DNA of 64,000 bases from contig CM031618.1 of the NCBI GenBank assembly GCA_018398815.1, forward strand, positions 46,474,752 to 46,538,751, given 5' to 3'. Positions 48,426-60,203 of this stretch are shown here, one piece after another (the stretch's first letter is position 1; each line of letters opens with the position of its first letter). Made by a program: the position numbers and the translations under genes. This stretch comes from Conus ventricosus (taxonomy: Eukaryota > Mollusca > Gastropoda > Neogastropoda > Conidae). The notes under the pieces were generated by a model. The model saw only the letters and a program-made list of their open reading frames with translations. It was not told the DNA's origin and did not search any database.

Positions 48426-49105
48426 ATGAGTACGTGCGTGCGTGTCAGAAGTATCCAGTCCTCACCTCAAGTAGGACTTCGCCATCTTTAGCACCCTGCA
48501 GCCCAACACTTTTCTCTTTCAAAGGTTTTGGTAGAAATGTCAAGAATGTAGGTAATGAATTGACTTTCAACAATGCTTTCTAATCAAATAAACTGATGAC
48601 GACTCATTTCAACTTTTAAGCCGTGTAAGTAAATAAAAAGCCTCGGTAGCACTTTTTCCCTTACCTGTGACAGTAACAAAATGCTGTTGTACCACTGACA
48701 TTGTTTGAATACCCCACCAAATCAGAATATCAGAGTGTATGTAATTGATACAGAGATAATCGGGTCAACTGTTTGCATGCACTTCGCTCATTGATTGTCA
48801 GATCAGCTGTAAGAGTAGTCTGTTTATAAGAGACATACACGATAAAAAGAAAATATTTGTTTCACAAATGTAGACACTACTTTCAAAATAACGTTAATGG
48901 TGTCCGCAAGCAATTTGACATTCAGACTGCGTTAATAAACCTGGCGGCGAATTTTCAGAAACATTAACTGGCATACATAGAAATGATATTTAATGCTGGT
49001 ATATCTTTGTCAAATGTATTCGGGTGTATTGCAATCAAGACACAACAAACCTGGACATAATGTTGAACAAATATAATTTTGTGTATTTTCTCTTCTTGGC
49101 TTTAA
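48425..49105. other. No feature recognised
   Basis: AT-rich unique sequence between microsatellites. Confidence 0.4.
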
Positions 49106-49108
49106 AAA

Positions 49109-49109
<1 letters not shown>

Positions 49110-49181
<72 letters not shown>
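49110..49181 (+). repeat. (GT)n microsatellite
   Basis: Uninterrupted GT tract. Confidence 0.95.
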
Positions 49182-49184
<3 letters not shown>

Positions 49185-49249
49185 CTTTTCTTCACAAATG
49201 CCAAATAAAAGAATGAATTAAAAAACAGTTTTGAAAACTGGCACAGTAT

Positions 49250-49650
49250 TCTGTTTTCATGCATCTAAAAGCTGTCCTTCATAAGCATTTGTTGAAGACT
49301 CATAGCACTGACTCAGTCATTACTTTCCAAAATAGATTTGTTTTTAAAATTTCATTTTCAAGCTAATTTAAAAATAAATTTTCAGCATGTCTGTATTGAA
49401 ACTGCCTCTTGTTTTTAATGCCTTCTGTTCTTATCATTCTTTTTGTAGTTTTCTTCATGTCTTTCTCTCCAAGTGTGTTTTCATAGTGACACAAGTGTAA
49501 GGTTTTATCAACCATTCCACACAACAACTTTTTTTCATTTGCAGTTAAACACCAAAACGTTGACAGTATATCTAATATGTTTCTACAAAGTAAAACCAAA
49601 ACGGACTTGAACGACTCGTGGTTATCAAAACCACTGGAAAGACTCTATCT
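49250..49650 (-). pseudogene. Unrecognised dispersed coding remnant, copy 2 (longer frame)
   Basis: The minus-strand frame from about 49610 to 49363 reads LVLLCRNILDILSTFWCLTA, NEKKLLCGMVDKTLHLCHYE and RTEGIKNKRQFQYRHAENLF, then a stop. It is related to 41475-41885, which has a similar order of residues. It has Cys/His-containing segments but no motif I can name. Confidence 0.45.
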
Positions 49651-49703
49651 TTGTTTTAATATTAGTTTGTTATAAGGTGTATTAAACCGTTATTCTTGCT
49701 AAT

Positions 49704-49705
<2 letters not shown>

Positions 49706-49792
<87 letters not shown>

Positions 49793-49858
49793 AACAAAAA
49801 AAAAAAAACGAAAAGAAAAAAACAAAGAGCAAAAAAAAAAAAAAAAAAGAAAAAAAAA
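49706..49858 (+). repeat. (CT)n then A-rich tract
   Basis: CT to 49789, then A-runs broken by G or C to 49858. Confidence 0.94.
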
Positions 49859-50104
49859 TCTATCGACTTTACATTTGTGACTGCACGTCAGGTTGACTTC
49901 CAAGCAAAGTTTAAAACATTATATATGGCCGTATACGACGGCTTATAACCAACGGTGAAGTAATAAATCATGTGCATCGCAAGCGTTGAGAACTTGGAAA
50001 TAGACTGTAGAAGGCTTTGTTGAAAAACGAGTATATCACAAGAATATCCAACACAAACCCACAGGCACACATACACATACACAGAGACATACATACACAG
50101 TCAA

Positions 50105-50841
<737 letters not shown>

Positions 50842-50844
50842 AGA

Positions 50845-51404
50845 TACTTTATATGTGCATCTGTGTTGATGGTTTTGATTCCAGATTCTAACGTACAGTC
50901 AACGCGTCATCTCAGCTGATTCATACTTCCAGATAAGCTGGGGAAGGGGGTGGGAGTTTTGTTTTTATTTATTTATTTTTTTGGTGGTTTTTGTTTCGTT
51001 ATAAAGCAGGCTCAGTGGTTCTAAAAATCCTGACACAGTTTGAAAGGTATGATGTTTGTCAGCTCTGTTTGTAAACCGACTGTTGTAAATAGTGTACATA
51101 TGCAGCCCAAATCAGCATGCCAGTGCATCTGAGTGGTAAGAAATTTTGAACCTCAAGATAGTGATTTTCCAGACTGCTAATCTGAAAAACAATCAAAGTA
51201 CAGTATAGTAGTAGCCACTTTGAAGATCATACGGCTGAACACCATTGAAATAAATTACACAAGTGCTACACAGAATTAATATATTCCCTCCAATTTATAT
51301 GCCTTTGGTAAAATAACTATGATCAGGAAAAAAACACACACATCACATGGTGCAACGTATTGCCACACGCTGCGACTCAATATCATGCAAACACGTTTAT
51401 GCTC
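50845..51404. other. No feature recognised
   Basis: Unique AT-rich sequence; T-rich patch at 50960-51000. Confidence 0.4.
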
Positions 51405-51406
51405 AA

Positions 51407-51409
51407 ACA

Positions 51410-51465
<56 letters not shown>

Positions 51466-51466
51466 C

Positions 51467-51505
<39 letters not shown>

Positions 51506-51566
51506 GCACGCACGACACACACACACACACACCACATCAATATAAGTCATCACAAATTTCAACTGA

Positions 51567-51649
<83 letters not shown>
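51407..51649 (+). repeat. (CA)n and (CT)n
   Basis: (CA)n 51407-51533 with ACC breaks, 37 bp unique, (CT)n 51571-51649. Confidence 0.95.
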
Positions 51650-51652
<3 letters not shown>

Positions 51653-51654
51653 AA

Positions 51655-52150
51655 TGGTGGTAGACTTTATGAATATCAGTGACAGAATCAAGCAGATCTG
51701 GAGACTGGGGTGCTTGCATGTGTATCCAACAAGTTACTTTAAAGGTTGTTTTTTTTCATGTATATCCCTAATTTGGGTTTTGGAACAACTCCTCAGTCAT
51801 GTATTCTGGCGTCAAAAGCTGTCAGATTGTTTTAGCTCTCAGGTGATGAAATTATGAACGGCGCAGTGGACTTTAGGCCTTCAGTCTCTCAGGGAAGAAA
51901 AAAATGTGTATGTATTTATTAAGTATGTATGCACCTTCTTTACCACCTGTCCAGTGACAGAGGAAAATGTTAATGCCCGGTTTAATTGTCTTCATTAACC
52001 AGACCCTGCTTCATGACGACCCCACTGCACCCGGAATCTTTTACAACTTTCACAGGTAGGTCAGCTGTATGTCACTTTGTTACAGGCAACATTGTCACCG
52101 TTCACCTTTGTCAGCTTGGCATTTTCACTAGTTATTACAGGAATCTTCTT
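51655..52150. other. No feature recognised
   Basis: Unique sequence without a convincing frame. Confidence 0.4.
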
Positions 52151-52154
52151 TTCA

Positions 52155-52216
52155 GAGAGACAGAGAGAGAGAGAGAGAAAGAGATAGATAGAGAGACAGA
52201 GATAGAGACAGACGGC

Positions 52217-52313
<97 letters not shown>
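52155..52313 (+). repeat. (GA)n with CAGA and GATA interruptions
   Basis: Imperfect GA tract. Confidence 0.93.
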
Positions 52314-52314
<1 letters not shown>

Positions 52315-52622
52315 AATATCAAATACTTGACCACAAACACATCTCAGACTGATGATCAGTTGAGTAGATTAGATTTTAATCGGCACCAATATCTAAACTT
52401 GCCTAACCAATTATCAGCCTGAGATCTGTGGATAGGGTAATAAATGCTGCTTCATGGGGGATTGTAACCATGCATCTCTGCTTGTCTATCGGCCCACTAA
52501 ATATCGCCTCCATCTCAAATTCTTCAGAGCTTGATAGAACATGGATAGCTTCAGACGACTGAGAAGGATTCAAAAACAAGAGCATCGGTGGTGGTTCTGA
52601 GGTATTTTTAGCACAAACATCC

Positions 52623-52660
52623 GCTCACACACACACACACACAACACACACACACACACA

Positions 52661-52735
<75 letters not shown>

Positions 52736-52771
52736 CACACACACAACACACACACACACACGCATACACAC

Positions 52772-52824
<53 letters not shown>

Positions 52825-52844
52825 CACACACACACATGCAAACG

Positions 52845-52890
<46 letters not shown>

Positions 52891-52926
52891 ACACCACACA
52901 CACACACACACACACGCACACACGCA

Positions 52927-52979
<53 letters not shown>

Positions 52980-52995
52980 ACCCCACACACACACC
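52623..52995 (+). repeat. (CA)n with GCAC island
   Basis: 370 bp of CA with CACG at 52700-52736; it ends about 85 bp upstream of the GPCR start. Confidence 0.95.
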
Positions 52996-53080
52996 AAGAA
53001 CCTGTAGATAGAGACAGAGAGGGGGGTGGGAAGTGAGAGATCACACGTAATCATGATCTAGCTACGTATACGAGATCCTT

Positions 53081-54118
53081 ATGCACCTGGAGATCAGCAT
53101 AATGGACAACGCAGACCGTGTCAAAAGGGATGCATGGTATGATCAATATGAACCGTATGTAAAGGCCTCTGATCTGATCTGGAACATTGGCAATCCTACT
53201 GTATGTTTGTTTGGACTTTTTGGAAACTGTATGATAATTTTTATCATGCTTCGTCTTCCTGCATCGACTTCAAGTGTTTTCTTCCAAGCTCTGGCCTGGT
53301 CTGACCAGCTGTTTGTTATACTTAATCCCCTTAACAGATTTCTCCACCGTCAATTCGGTGTGCCAATTTTTGAAACACTCGGATCCTGGCAGTGTAAACT
53401 GCGGCAGATGATGGTATGCACGATAGCTGTTTTATCTCCATGGCTGCTTGTGGCGCTCACCATGTTAAGAGCAGCTTCTGTTCTGTGGCCACTCCGTGTC
53501 AATGCTCTGTGGACGAAGGGAAAGTCACGCGCTACTGTTGGTATAATGACTGTTGTTATCATTCTGATCAACTGTCACAGCCTCTATGGATATGATATAC
53601 GATCTGGCAGCTGCCGTGGTGATGCTGTATCGGAAATGTACGATTGGTTTGAAGAAGTGGTCCGGTTTTGGTTAGACATAGTTATATCTTCTTTGTGCCT
53701 TTCATGCTGCTGTTGGTCAGCAACAGTGCTATTCTCTGGACACTGGTCAGATCTGTCAGAACAGGCGCACGTCTTCCGGTACAACAGCTGCCCAGAATTC
53801 CAGACAGCAGAAAGTGACTTCACTGTCTGTCACCTTGATTGTTACAAGTGTTGCCTTTTTCCTGCTGACAGCACCGAGTGTCATACAATACTTGATAGGT
53901 TCATATATTGACTGGTATGACCCGATTCAGACTGGACAATATGATGTGCTCTACGCAGCCAGTGTTATCCTGTGGTACTGCATAGTGCCATCAACTTCTA
54001 CTTGTATTGCCTAACGGGTAGAAAGTTCAGAGCAGTTTTTATACATATAATTTTAGATTTGAGGGCTGTTCTATGTCATTTAAAATCTCATTTGAACACA
54101 AACCATCCCCATCAGTGA
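53081..54118 (+). pseudogene. Intronless rhodopsin-class GPCR with three 1-bp frameshifts
   Basis: A peptide- or orphan-type seven-transmembrane receptor would act at the plasma membrane through G proteins. Visible: start at 53081 (or 53102); TM1 with GN (LFGLFGNCMIIFIMLRL); TM2 with LAWSDQLFVIL; a Cys before TM3 (GSWQCKLRQMM); LRAASVLWPLR in place of the DRY region; TM4; an extracellular-loop-2 Cys (SGSCRGD); TM5 start RFWLDIVISS. The frame shifts near 53695 (into VPFMLLLVSNSAILW), near 53765 (to KVTSLSVTLIVTSVAFFLLT, TM6) and near 53982 (to SAINFYLYCLTGRKFRAVF, TM7 and helix 8), ending at TGA 54116-54118. Two of the three look like loss of one base from a doublet. It resembles large molluscan FMRFamide- or neuropeptide-receptor-like families; the ligand is unknown. 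Confidence 0.8.
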
Positions 54119-54241
54119 CACTTTTGTCATTTAGTGCTTGTTTTGCCGTAAATGACAAAATGTAACGGATCGTGCGAGAGGTGTCACCAGTGGTGATTCT
54201 GAGGGATTGTGTGAGAGGTGTCAACAGTGGTGATTTTGAGA

Positions 54242-54342
<101 letters not shown>

Positions 54343-54439
54343 GGGATCTTGAACTGTGTTCAGGAAGAAGACGCACGGTTGATTTGCTCTGCAATTAATA
54401 GTTGATTACTACTGATTGAGACGTTACATAATCTCCAGT

Positions 54440-55935
54440 CGTGGTATCATCATCATCATCATTCTCTTGCCCATGATGGGCGTAGAGGAGAGATGAGAGA
54501 CACTCTCGAAGCCCGGCACCGCCATCCGGCCCTGTCCTCTGCCTGTCGCATCAGCGTAGGGCCATCCATCCTTGTCCATTCTTTGACGTTGTCCATCCAG
54601 CATTTGGCTTGTCGTCCCCTTCGTCTGCCGCCTTCCAGCGTGCCCTGGATGACTGTTTTGGGCAGTGAGTTGTGGCGTATGACATGCCCGAACCACGACA
54701 GCTTCCTCTTCTTGACTGTTGCCAAGAGGGGTTCTTGGGGGCCTGCAAGTGATGCTATTTGGCTCCTCACAAGGTCGTTTGTCTTCCGGTCTTGCCAAGA
54801 GATCCCGAGCAAGCGCCTGAAGCATTTAGTTTCAAACGTCTGGATTCTCTTGGTGGTATCTGCTGTCATGGTCCAGCTTTCGCAGCCATACAGCAGGATG
54901 GACAGCACCAGGGACTTGTACAGCTTCATCTTTGTAGGAAAGCTGATCTCCCTGCTCTTCCAGATCTTGTTTAGCTTTGCCATTGCTGCTGTTGCGATCG
55001 CTAGTCTGGTCTTGATTTCTGTTGTAGAGCGACCGTCTTTGGTGAGAGTGGCGCCAAGGTATTTGAAAGCGTCCACTTCTCCAAGCTGTTGTCCGTTCAT
55101 GTAGATTTCAGCATGGGTGTTGGTTGTGCTGTTGACCAGGACTTTGCTTTTTTCTGTGCTCACTTCCATTCCATATGCACCTGCCCTTTCTTCCAGTCTC
55201 TTTGTCAGGTCTTGTAGTTCTTCGTTGCTGCCTCCCATCAGGTCGATGTCATCTGCGAACCTCAGATTATTGATGGTTCTTCCTCCGATGGAGAGAGTGG
55301 AGTGGAAGTCATGGAGGGTTTCACGCATGATGTTTTCCAGGAAGAGATTGAACAGTACGGGAAATAGCAGGCAGCCTTGACGGACTCCAACTGTGGTCTT
55401 GAAGTAGTCCCCTATCTGGTTGTTGAGGAGGACTGCGCTGCTGGCGGTGTTATACAGCGCCTGGATGGTTTGGACGAGACCCTTCTCTATGCCAAACTTC
55501 CTGAGCACCTGCCATAGACCCTTGTGCCACACTCTGTCAAACGCTTTCCTAAAGTCAATGAAGTTGTGGAACAGGTCTCTCTGATGTTGCAGATGTTTCT
55601 CCATCAGTATCCGGCAGGTGAAGATCTGTTCTACTGTGCTTCTGCCTGCCCTGAATCCAGCTTGTTCTTCCGCCAGGTGTTCTTCCGCCTCTTTCTTCAG
55701 TCGATTCAAGATGACTCTGAGCATGATTTTACTGGTGTGGCTAATGAGACTTATTGTTCTGTAGTTCTGGCATTGGCGTAGATTTCCCTTTTTGGGCAGG
55801 GGGATGATGAGTGATTGAGTCCATTCTGTGGGCCACTGTTTTGTCTCCCAGATCTTCTGACAAATCGATGTTACTAGAGTGACCAATTCCTTCCCTCCAT
55901 GTTTGAGCATTCGTGGTATGCTAACTGCTAAAATA
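54440..55935 (-). mobile_element. 5'-truncated RTE-like LINE
   Basis: Extent of the element carrying the reverse transcriptase above. It ends in a short ATGATG tail and its 5' truncation point directly abuts the start of the 2A-bearing LINE on the other strand. Target duplication not identified. Confidence 0.75.
54459..55935 (-). CDS. RTE-like reverse transcriptase, uninterrupted 490-codon frame
   Basis: Non-LTR RT: PTEWTQSLIIPLPKKGNLRQ, YRTISLISHTSKIMLRVIL, EEQAGFRAGRSTVEQIF, FIDFRKAFDRVWHKGLW, VGVRQGCLLFPVLFNLFLE, LRFADDIDLMGG (catalytic FADD intact) and EVSTEKSKVLV. The C-terminal WFGHVIRHNSLPKTVIQGTL and GGRRRGRQAKCWMDNVKEW complete it. The endonuclease is absent (5' truncated near 55935). 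The 3' UTR is nearly nil: the stop is followed within 15 bp by (ATG)n at 54447-54460, as in RTE elements. The unbroken frame implies a recent insertion. Confidence 0.85.
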
Positions 55936-55969
55936 CTATGCCGTCTGGAAATCAAGATTTCCGCGTACG

Positions 55970-56932
55970 ATGTGGATGTTTTGCGCCCATTTTTGTGGCG
56001 TTCATGTTAAAGAGGGCAAGAAACAGAGCTGCCATGCGAAAGCGGACATTGAGAGTTCAGAGTGTTGCAGACGGTGTAGTTGTTGGATGCCTCCTCACCT
56101 ACTTGTTTTGGGGGAGTTTTTTTTACTGCGGTGCGTCGATGTTGAGCAAAACCCCGGGCCAACCAAGAGCACTCTGCGACAGTCCAGCCAGGCCAGTGGA
56201 GCGGGACGAAGAACCAGCACGGGCAGATCCGAGAGCGCCTCATCCAGCACTCCGACTGCTGCGTCGCCTGCAGTAGAACCGATCATCACAGATGTCGTGT
56301 CCATGCTTCACACTCTCCATACAAATTTCGACGAGATGAAGGCGGAGGTGAAGGAATTCCGCGACGGTTTTGCTGCCCTACACGGTGACGTGGAATCCCT
56401 GAAGGAAGAGGTGAAGGACCTCCAGCACGAGAACGCGGACCTACGCCACACCAACGACACCTTGACGAAGAGGATCCAGGACTTGGAGAGGAAGACAGAC
56501 GATCTGGAGGGACGGTCGAAACGGAATAATGTCATTTTTTTATGGACTTGCCCGCAGAGACAACGAAACACCGCAAGACTGTGAATGTGTTGTGAAGGAC
56601 CTGCTCAAGGAAAAACTTGAAATCAGTGATGACATCCAATTCGACCGCGTTCATCGTCTAAATTCTAAGCCAAGTTCTCCCGTTATCGGACGATGCACCT
56701 TTTTCAAGGACAAGGAAAAATGTTAAAGGCAAAACAGAAACTAAGAGGTACACAGGTGTTCTTGGGAGAGGACATTTCGTTCCGAGTTAGGGAAATAAGG
56801 AGACAGCTTACCCCTCATCTCAAGAAAGCACGTAGTGAGGGAAAGCGTGCCACTATGGTGTTCGACCATCTCCTTATTGATGGTAAAAAGTTTGGACTAG
56901 TCGATGGACAAAATCTCCGGGAAATTAAATAG
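55970..56932 (+). pseudogene. LINE ORF1 with virus-like 2A motif and coiled coil
   Basis: The N-terminal region contains a hydrophobic stretch followed by CVDVEQNPGP (DVEQNPGP encoded at 56138-56161). This matches the D(V/I)ExNPGP consensus of 2A ribosome-skipping peptides. A Ser/Thr-rich linker and a coiled coil (FDEMKAEVKEFRDGFAALHG to TKRIQDLERKTDDLEGRSKR, 56327-56520) follow. An ORF1 RNA-binding (transposase-22-like) domain then runs through VVKDLLKEKLEISDDIQFD and MVFDHLLIDGKKFGL to the stop at 56932. Frameshifts fall in T7 (56533-56540) and A5 (56716), and possibly T8 at 56119. The exact start is uncertain. Confidence 0.75.
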
Positions 56933-57489
56933 GGGGGAGGCCTGCCCGCAGTGACACCAGTGACACCGGCAACTGAACTGTGCGCGCTTGCTACTCGCTC
57001 AAAACGGGCACGGAGTTTTACAGAAAGGGAGCTGTGCACCGTGAAACATGAGCACGGGGACATAGTTAACATTGGGTTGTCCGGGGTGAAAGGGCGGCGG
57101 TCAGATATGATCACGGATGAAACGATTGATTTCAATCATTCTTCTAATAATGTTTGTGTTTCTTCTTTTGATAATGTTGTTTTTTCTCATTCTTGTACAT
57201 TAAACAAGCGTACTGATGTAATAAACGAGGAAGAAGATGTGCATGTCTACAGTGAAGTAAATAATGATGTGTTTCAGGAAGTTAATGAAAAAACGGAAGG
57301 TGGTGCGGGTTTGTATCAAAAGGAAAGAAGTGATGTCAGTGTGTAAAGTGATGTTTGCGGGAGTGCACATGAACATATGGATGACCACGGAACAAATGAT
57401 GCTGATATTAATGATAATGTATCATCGATATTTTCTAATTCACACGATATTACTTGTGATTGTAATAGTTATTCTTTTTACACTAGAAT

Positions 57490-57779
57490 GTGAATGAACT
57501 CCTTTCTAAAATTCATCATAAAGATTTTCTGTCGTATCTTTTCAAATTCGACTTTATATCTCTCGTAGAAACGTTTGTAGAGAATCTGACGTTTAACATT
57601 TTTACAAACTATACAATGTTTATGAAACCAGCGTTAAAACTTTCAAATCAAGGGAGACGATCCGGGGGCATTATCTGCCTCGTTAGGAATGAGATTTTGC
57701 CTTTCATTCATGAAATCAAGGTAGATAATTCCAATGTGCTTTTGTTTTTGATTGAAAAGAATTTACTTGGTTTTTCAGA
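57490..57779 (+). pseudogene. LINE ORF2, start of APE endonuclease
   Basis: DFLSYLFKFDFISLVETFVE contains the VET of the apurinic-endonuclease-type domain (motif E). GRRSGGIICLVRNEI follows, as in CR1/L2 endonucleases. The frame stops where the palindromic element is inserted. Confidence 0.7.
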
Positions 57780-58170
57780 GAATCGGAAATGAAATGAGGT
57801 AGGGAACAGTAAACGATAAACAGTAAACAAGTGGGGTATGTTTTGCTCCCATAAGGAAACCTAACACAGAGTAACTTTTATTCAAGACTGGCACAGCCTT
57901 TTAAACTTGAATAAAGTCAGACAAATACATAGACGAACAATCTAATTAATAGTGGGGGAAAAAAACAAGCGCAGGCCAACAACTGAACTGTCTGGCAAAG
58001 ATTTGGACTTGAGGGGAGGGGAGAGGAGAGGGGAGTTTGAAGTTGGAGAAACTGGGAAAATGAAATTAAAAAAAAAAAAAGTTACAGATATGAAAACTCT
58101 TCTCTAGCGGCATAAGGGAACCATCGCAATCCCCTTTGAAGGCAGATATATTTGTATTGCCTGCTCCGAG

Positions 58171-58202
58171 GCCTTTCGCCCGCTGGATCGGGACTCATCA
58201 GG
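58171..58202 (-). ncRNA. Hammerhead-ribozyme-like core (left arm, outer)
   Basis: Intact core on the minus strand, 750 bp from the inner left copy. One core per tandem unit. Confidence 0.45.
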
Positions 58203-58920
58203 GAGACACGGCTGGTTGTGTCTGCGCTCCCGGCGTCAAATAGAGACACACCACAGTCCATAATACTGTGGTGTTCTCACCACCATGGGTGCAAAAAAGA
58301 ATCCAACAGCACCCCCAGAGCAGCCATCGAAGAGTAGTAAATGCAACCAAACGAAAGTGTGGGGAGGAAAAAAAGTTGCTGTAAAACTAAAGACATTATG
58401 CAAATAATAAAAAATGTGGGGATAGTATTTGAGCCTACGCCTGAGGATCCACCCAAAGATGCAAGGGAGATCAAAAGACAAACACACAGACGGACAGAAA
58501 CAAATACAAATAACCTCAATTTAATCAAAGCAAAATCGGAAATGAAATGAGGTAGGGAACAGTAAACGATAAACAGTAAACAAGTGGGGTATGTTTTGCT
58601 CCCATAAGGAAACCTAACACAGAGTAACTTTTATTCAAGACCGGCACAGCCTTTTAAACTTGAATAAAGTCAGACAAATACATAGACGAACACTCTAATT
58701 AATAGTGGGGAAAAAATCAAGCGCAGGCCAACAACTGAACTGTCTGGCAAAGATTTGGACTTGAGGGAGGGGAGAGGGGAGGGGAGTTTGAAGTTGGAGA
58801 AACTGGGAAAATGAAATTAAAAAAAAAAAAGTTACAGATATGAAAACTCTTCTCTAGCTGCATAAGGGAACCATCGCAATCCCCTTTGAAGGCAGATATA
58901 TTTGTATTGCCTGCTCCGAG

Positions 58921-58952
58921 GCCTTTCGCCCGCTGGATCGGGACTCATCAGG
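58921..58952 (-). ncRNA. Hammerhead-ribozyme-like core (left arm, inner)
   Basis: Reverse complement of the 59813 core, with intact CTGATGAG and CGAAA. Confidence 0.45.
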
Positions 58953-59002
58953 GAGACTCTATTTGACGCCGGAGCCGGGAGGCAGACACACCACCGTGTC
59001 TC

Positions 59003-59035
59003 CCTGATAAGTCCCGATCCAGCGGGCGAAAGGCC
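59003..59035 (+). ncRNA. Variant hammerhead-like core at the palindrome centre
   Basis: CTGATAAG replaces CTGATGAG, changing the invariant G of CUGANGA, so this copy should be inactive if the motif is a hammerhead. Confidence 0.4.
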
Positions 59036-59062
59036 GGAGCGCAGACACAACCAGCCGTGTCC

Positions 59063-59095
59063 CCTGATGAGTCCCGATCCAGCGGGCGAAAGGCC
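59063..59095 (+). ncRNA. Hammerhead-ribozyme-like core (right arm, inner)
   Basis: Same core as at 59813, exactly 750 bp away, with intact CTGATGAG and CGAAA. Confidence 0.45.
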
Positions 59096-59812
59096 TCGGA
59101 GCAGGCAATACAAATATATCTGCCTTTCAAAGGGGATTGCGATGGTTCCCTTATGCAGCTAGAGAAGAGTTTTCATATCTGTAACTTTTTTTTTTTTTTA
59201 ATTTCATTTTCCTAGTTTCTCCAACGTCAAATCCCCTCCCCTCTCCCCTCCCTCAAGTCCAAATCTTTGCCAGGACAGTTCAGTTGTTGGCCTGCGCTTG
59301 TTTTTTCCCCCCACTATTAATTAGATGTTCGTCTATGTATTGTCTGACTTTATTCAAGTTAAAGGCTGTGACGGTCTTGAATAAAAGTTACTCTGTGTAG
59401 GTTTCCTTATGGGAGCAAAACATACCCACTTGTTTACTGTTTATCGTTTACTGTTCCCTACCTCATTTCATTTCCGATTTTGCTTTGATTAAATTGAGGT
59501 TATTTGTATTTGTTTCTGTCCGTCTGTGTGTTTGTCTTTTGAGCTCCTTGCATTTGGGTGGATCCTCAGGCGTAGGCTCAAAGACTGTCCCCACATTTTA
59601 TATTATTTGCATAATGTCTTTAGTTTTACAGCAACTTTTTTTCCTCCCCACACTTTCGTTTGGGTTGCATTTACTACTCTTCGATGGCTGCTCTGGGGGT
59701 GCTGTTGGAAATTTTTTTTTGCACCCATGGTGGGTGAGAACACCAACAGTATTATGGACTGTGGTGTGTCTCTATTTGACGCCGGGAGCGCAGACACAAC
59801 CAGCCGTGTCTC

Positions 59813-59845
59813 CCTGATGAGTCCCGATCCAGCGGGCGAAAGGCC
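59813..59845 (+). ncRNA. Hammerhead-ribozyme-like core (right arm, outer)
   Basis: Reads CCTGATGAGTCCCG, loop ATCCAG, CGGGCGAAAGGCC. This is the CUGAUGAG...CGAAA core with a CCCG/CGGG stem II and one bulged U. A hairpin GACAC...GTGTC lies just upstream (candidate stem I). Stem III and the cleavage site are not resolved by eye, so activity is uncertain. Confidence 0.45.
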
Positions 59846-60203
59846 TCGGAGCAGGCAATACAAATATATCTGCCTTCAAAGGGATTGCGAGGGTTTCCCC
59901 TTTATGCAGCTAGAGAAGAGTTTTCCATATGTGTAACTTTTTTTTTTAAATTTCATTTTCCCAGTTTCTCCAACTTCAAACCCCCTCCCCTCTCCCCTCC
60001 CCTCAAGTCCAATCTTTGCCAGACAGTCAGTTGTTGGCCTGCGCTTGTTTTTTTCCCCCACTATTAATTAGATTGTTCGTCTATGTATTTGTCTGATTTT
60101 AATTCAAGTTTAAAAGGCTGTCCCGGGTCTTGAATAAAAGTTACTCTGTGTTAGGTTTCCTTAGGGGAGCAAAACATACCCCACTTGTTTACTGTTTTTC
60201 AGA

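Larger units (their letters stand above)
57780..60193. mobile_element. 2.4-kb palindromic element built from a ~750-bp tandem unit
   Basis: Flanked by GTTTTTCAGA at 57770-57779 and 60194-60203. Left arm: one full unit (57781-58533) plus about 440 bp of a second. The right arm is the reverse complement of the same arrangement, and the axis lies near 58975-59045. Units start AATCGGAAATGAAATGAGG. They contain an A-rich stretch, an ATATTTGTATTGCCTGCTCC block, and a conserved core of hammerhead-ribozyme type. No coding frame beyond short chance ORFs. Confidence 0.8.

Noticed and set aside
54493..55104. 203-codon plus-strand frame opposite the RTE gene
   Set aside because: Antisense shadow of the reverse transcriptase; no homology in that frame.
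58832..59936. Recurrent short ORFs containing SPDPAGERP
   Set aside because: They are one frame of the hammerhead-like core repeated in the palindrome, not a conserved protein.
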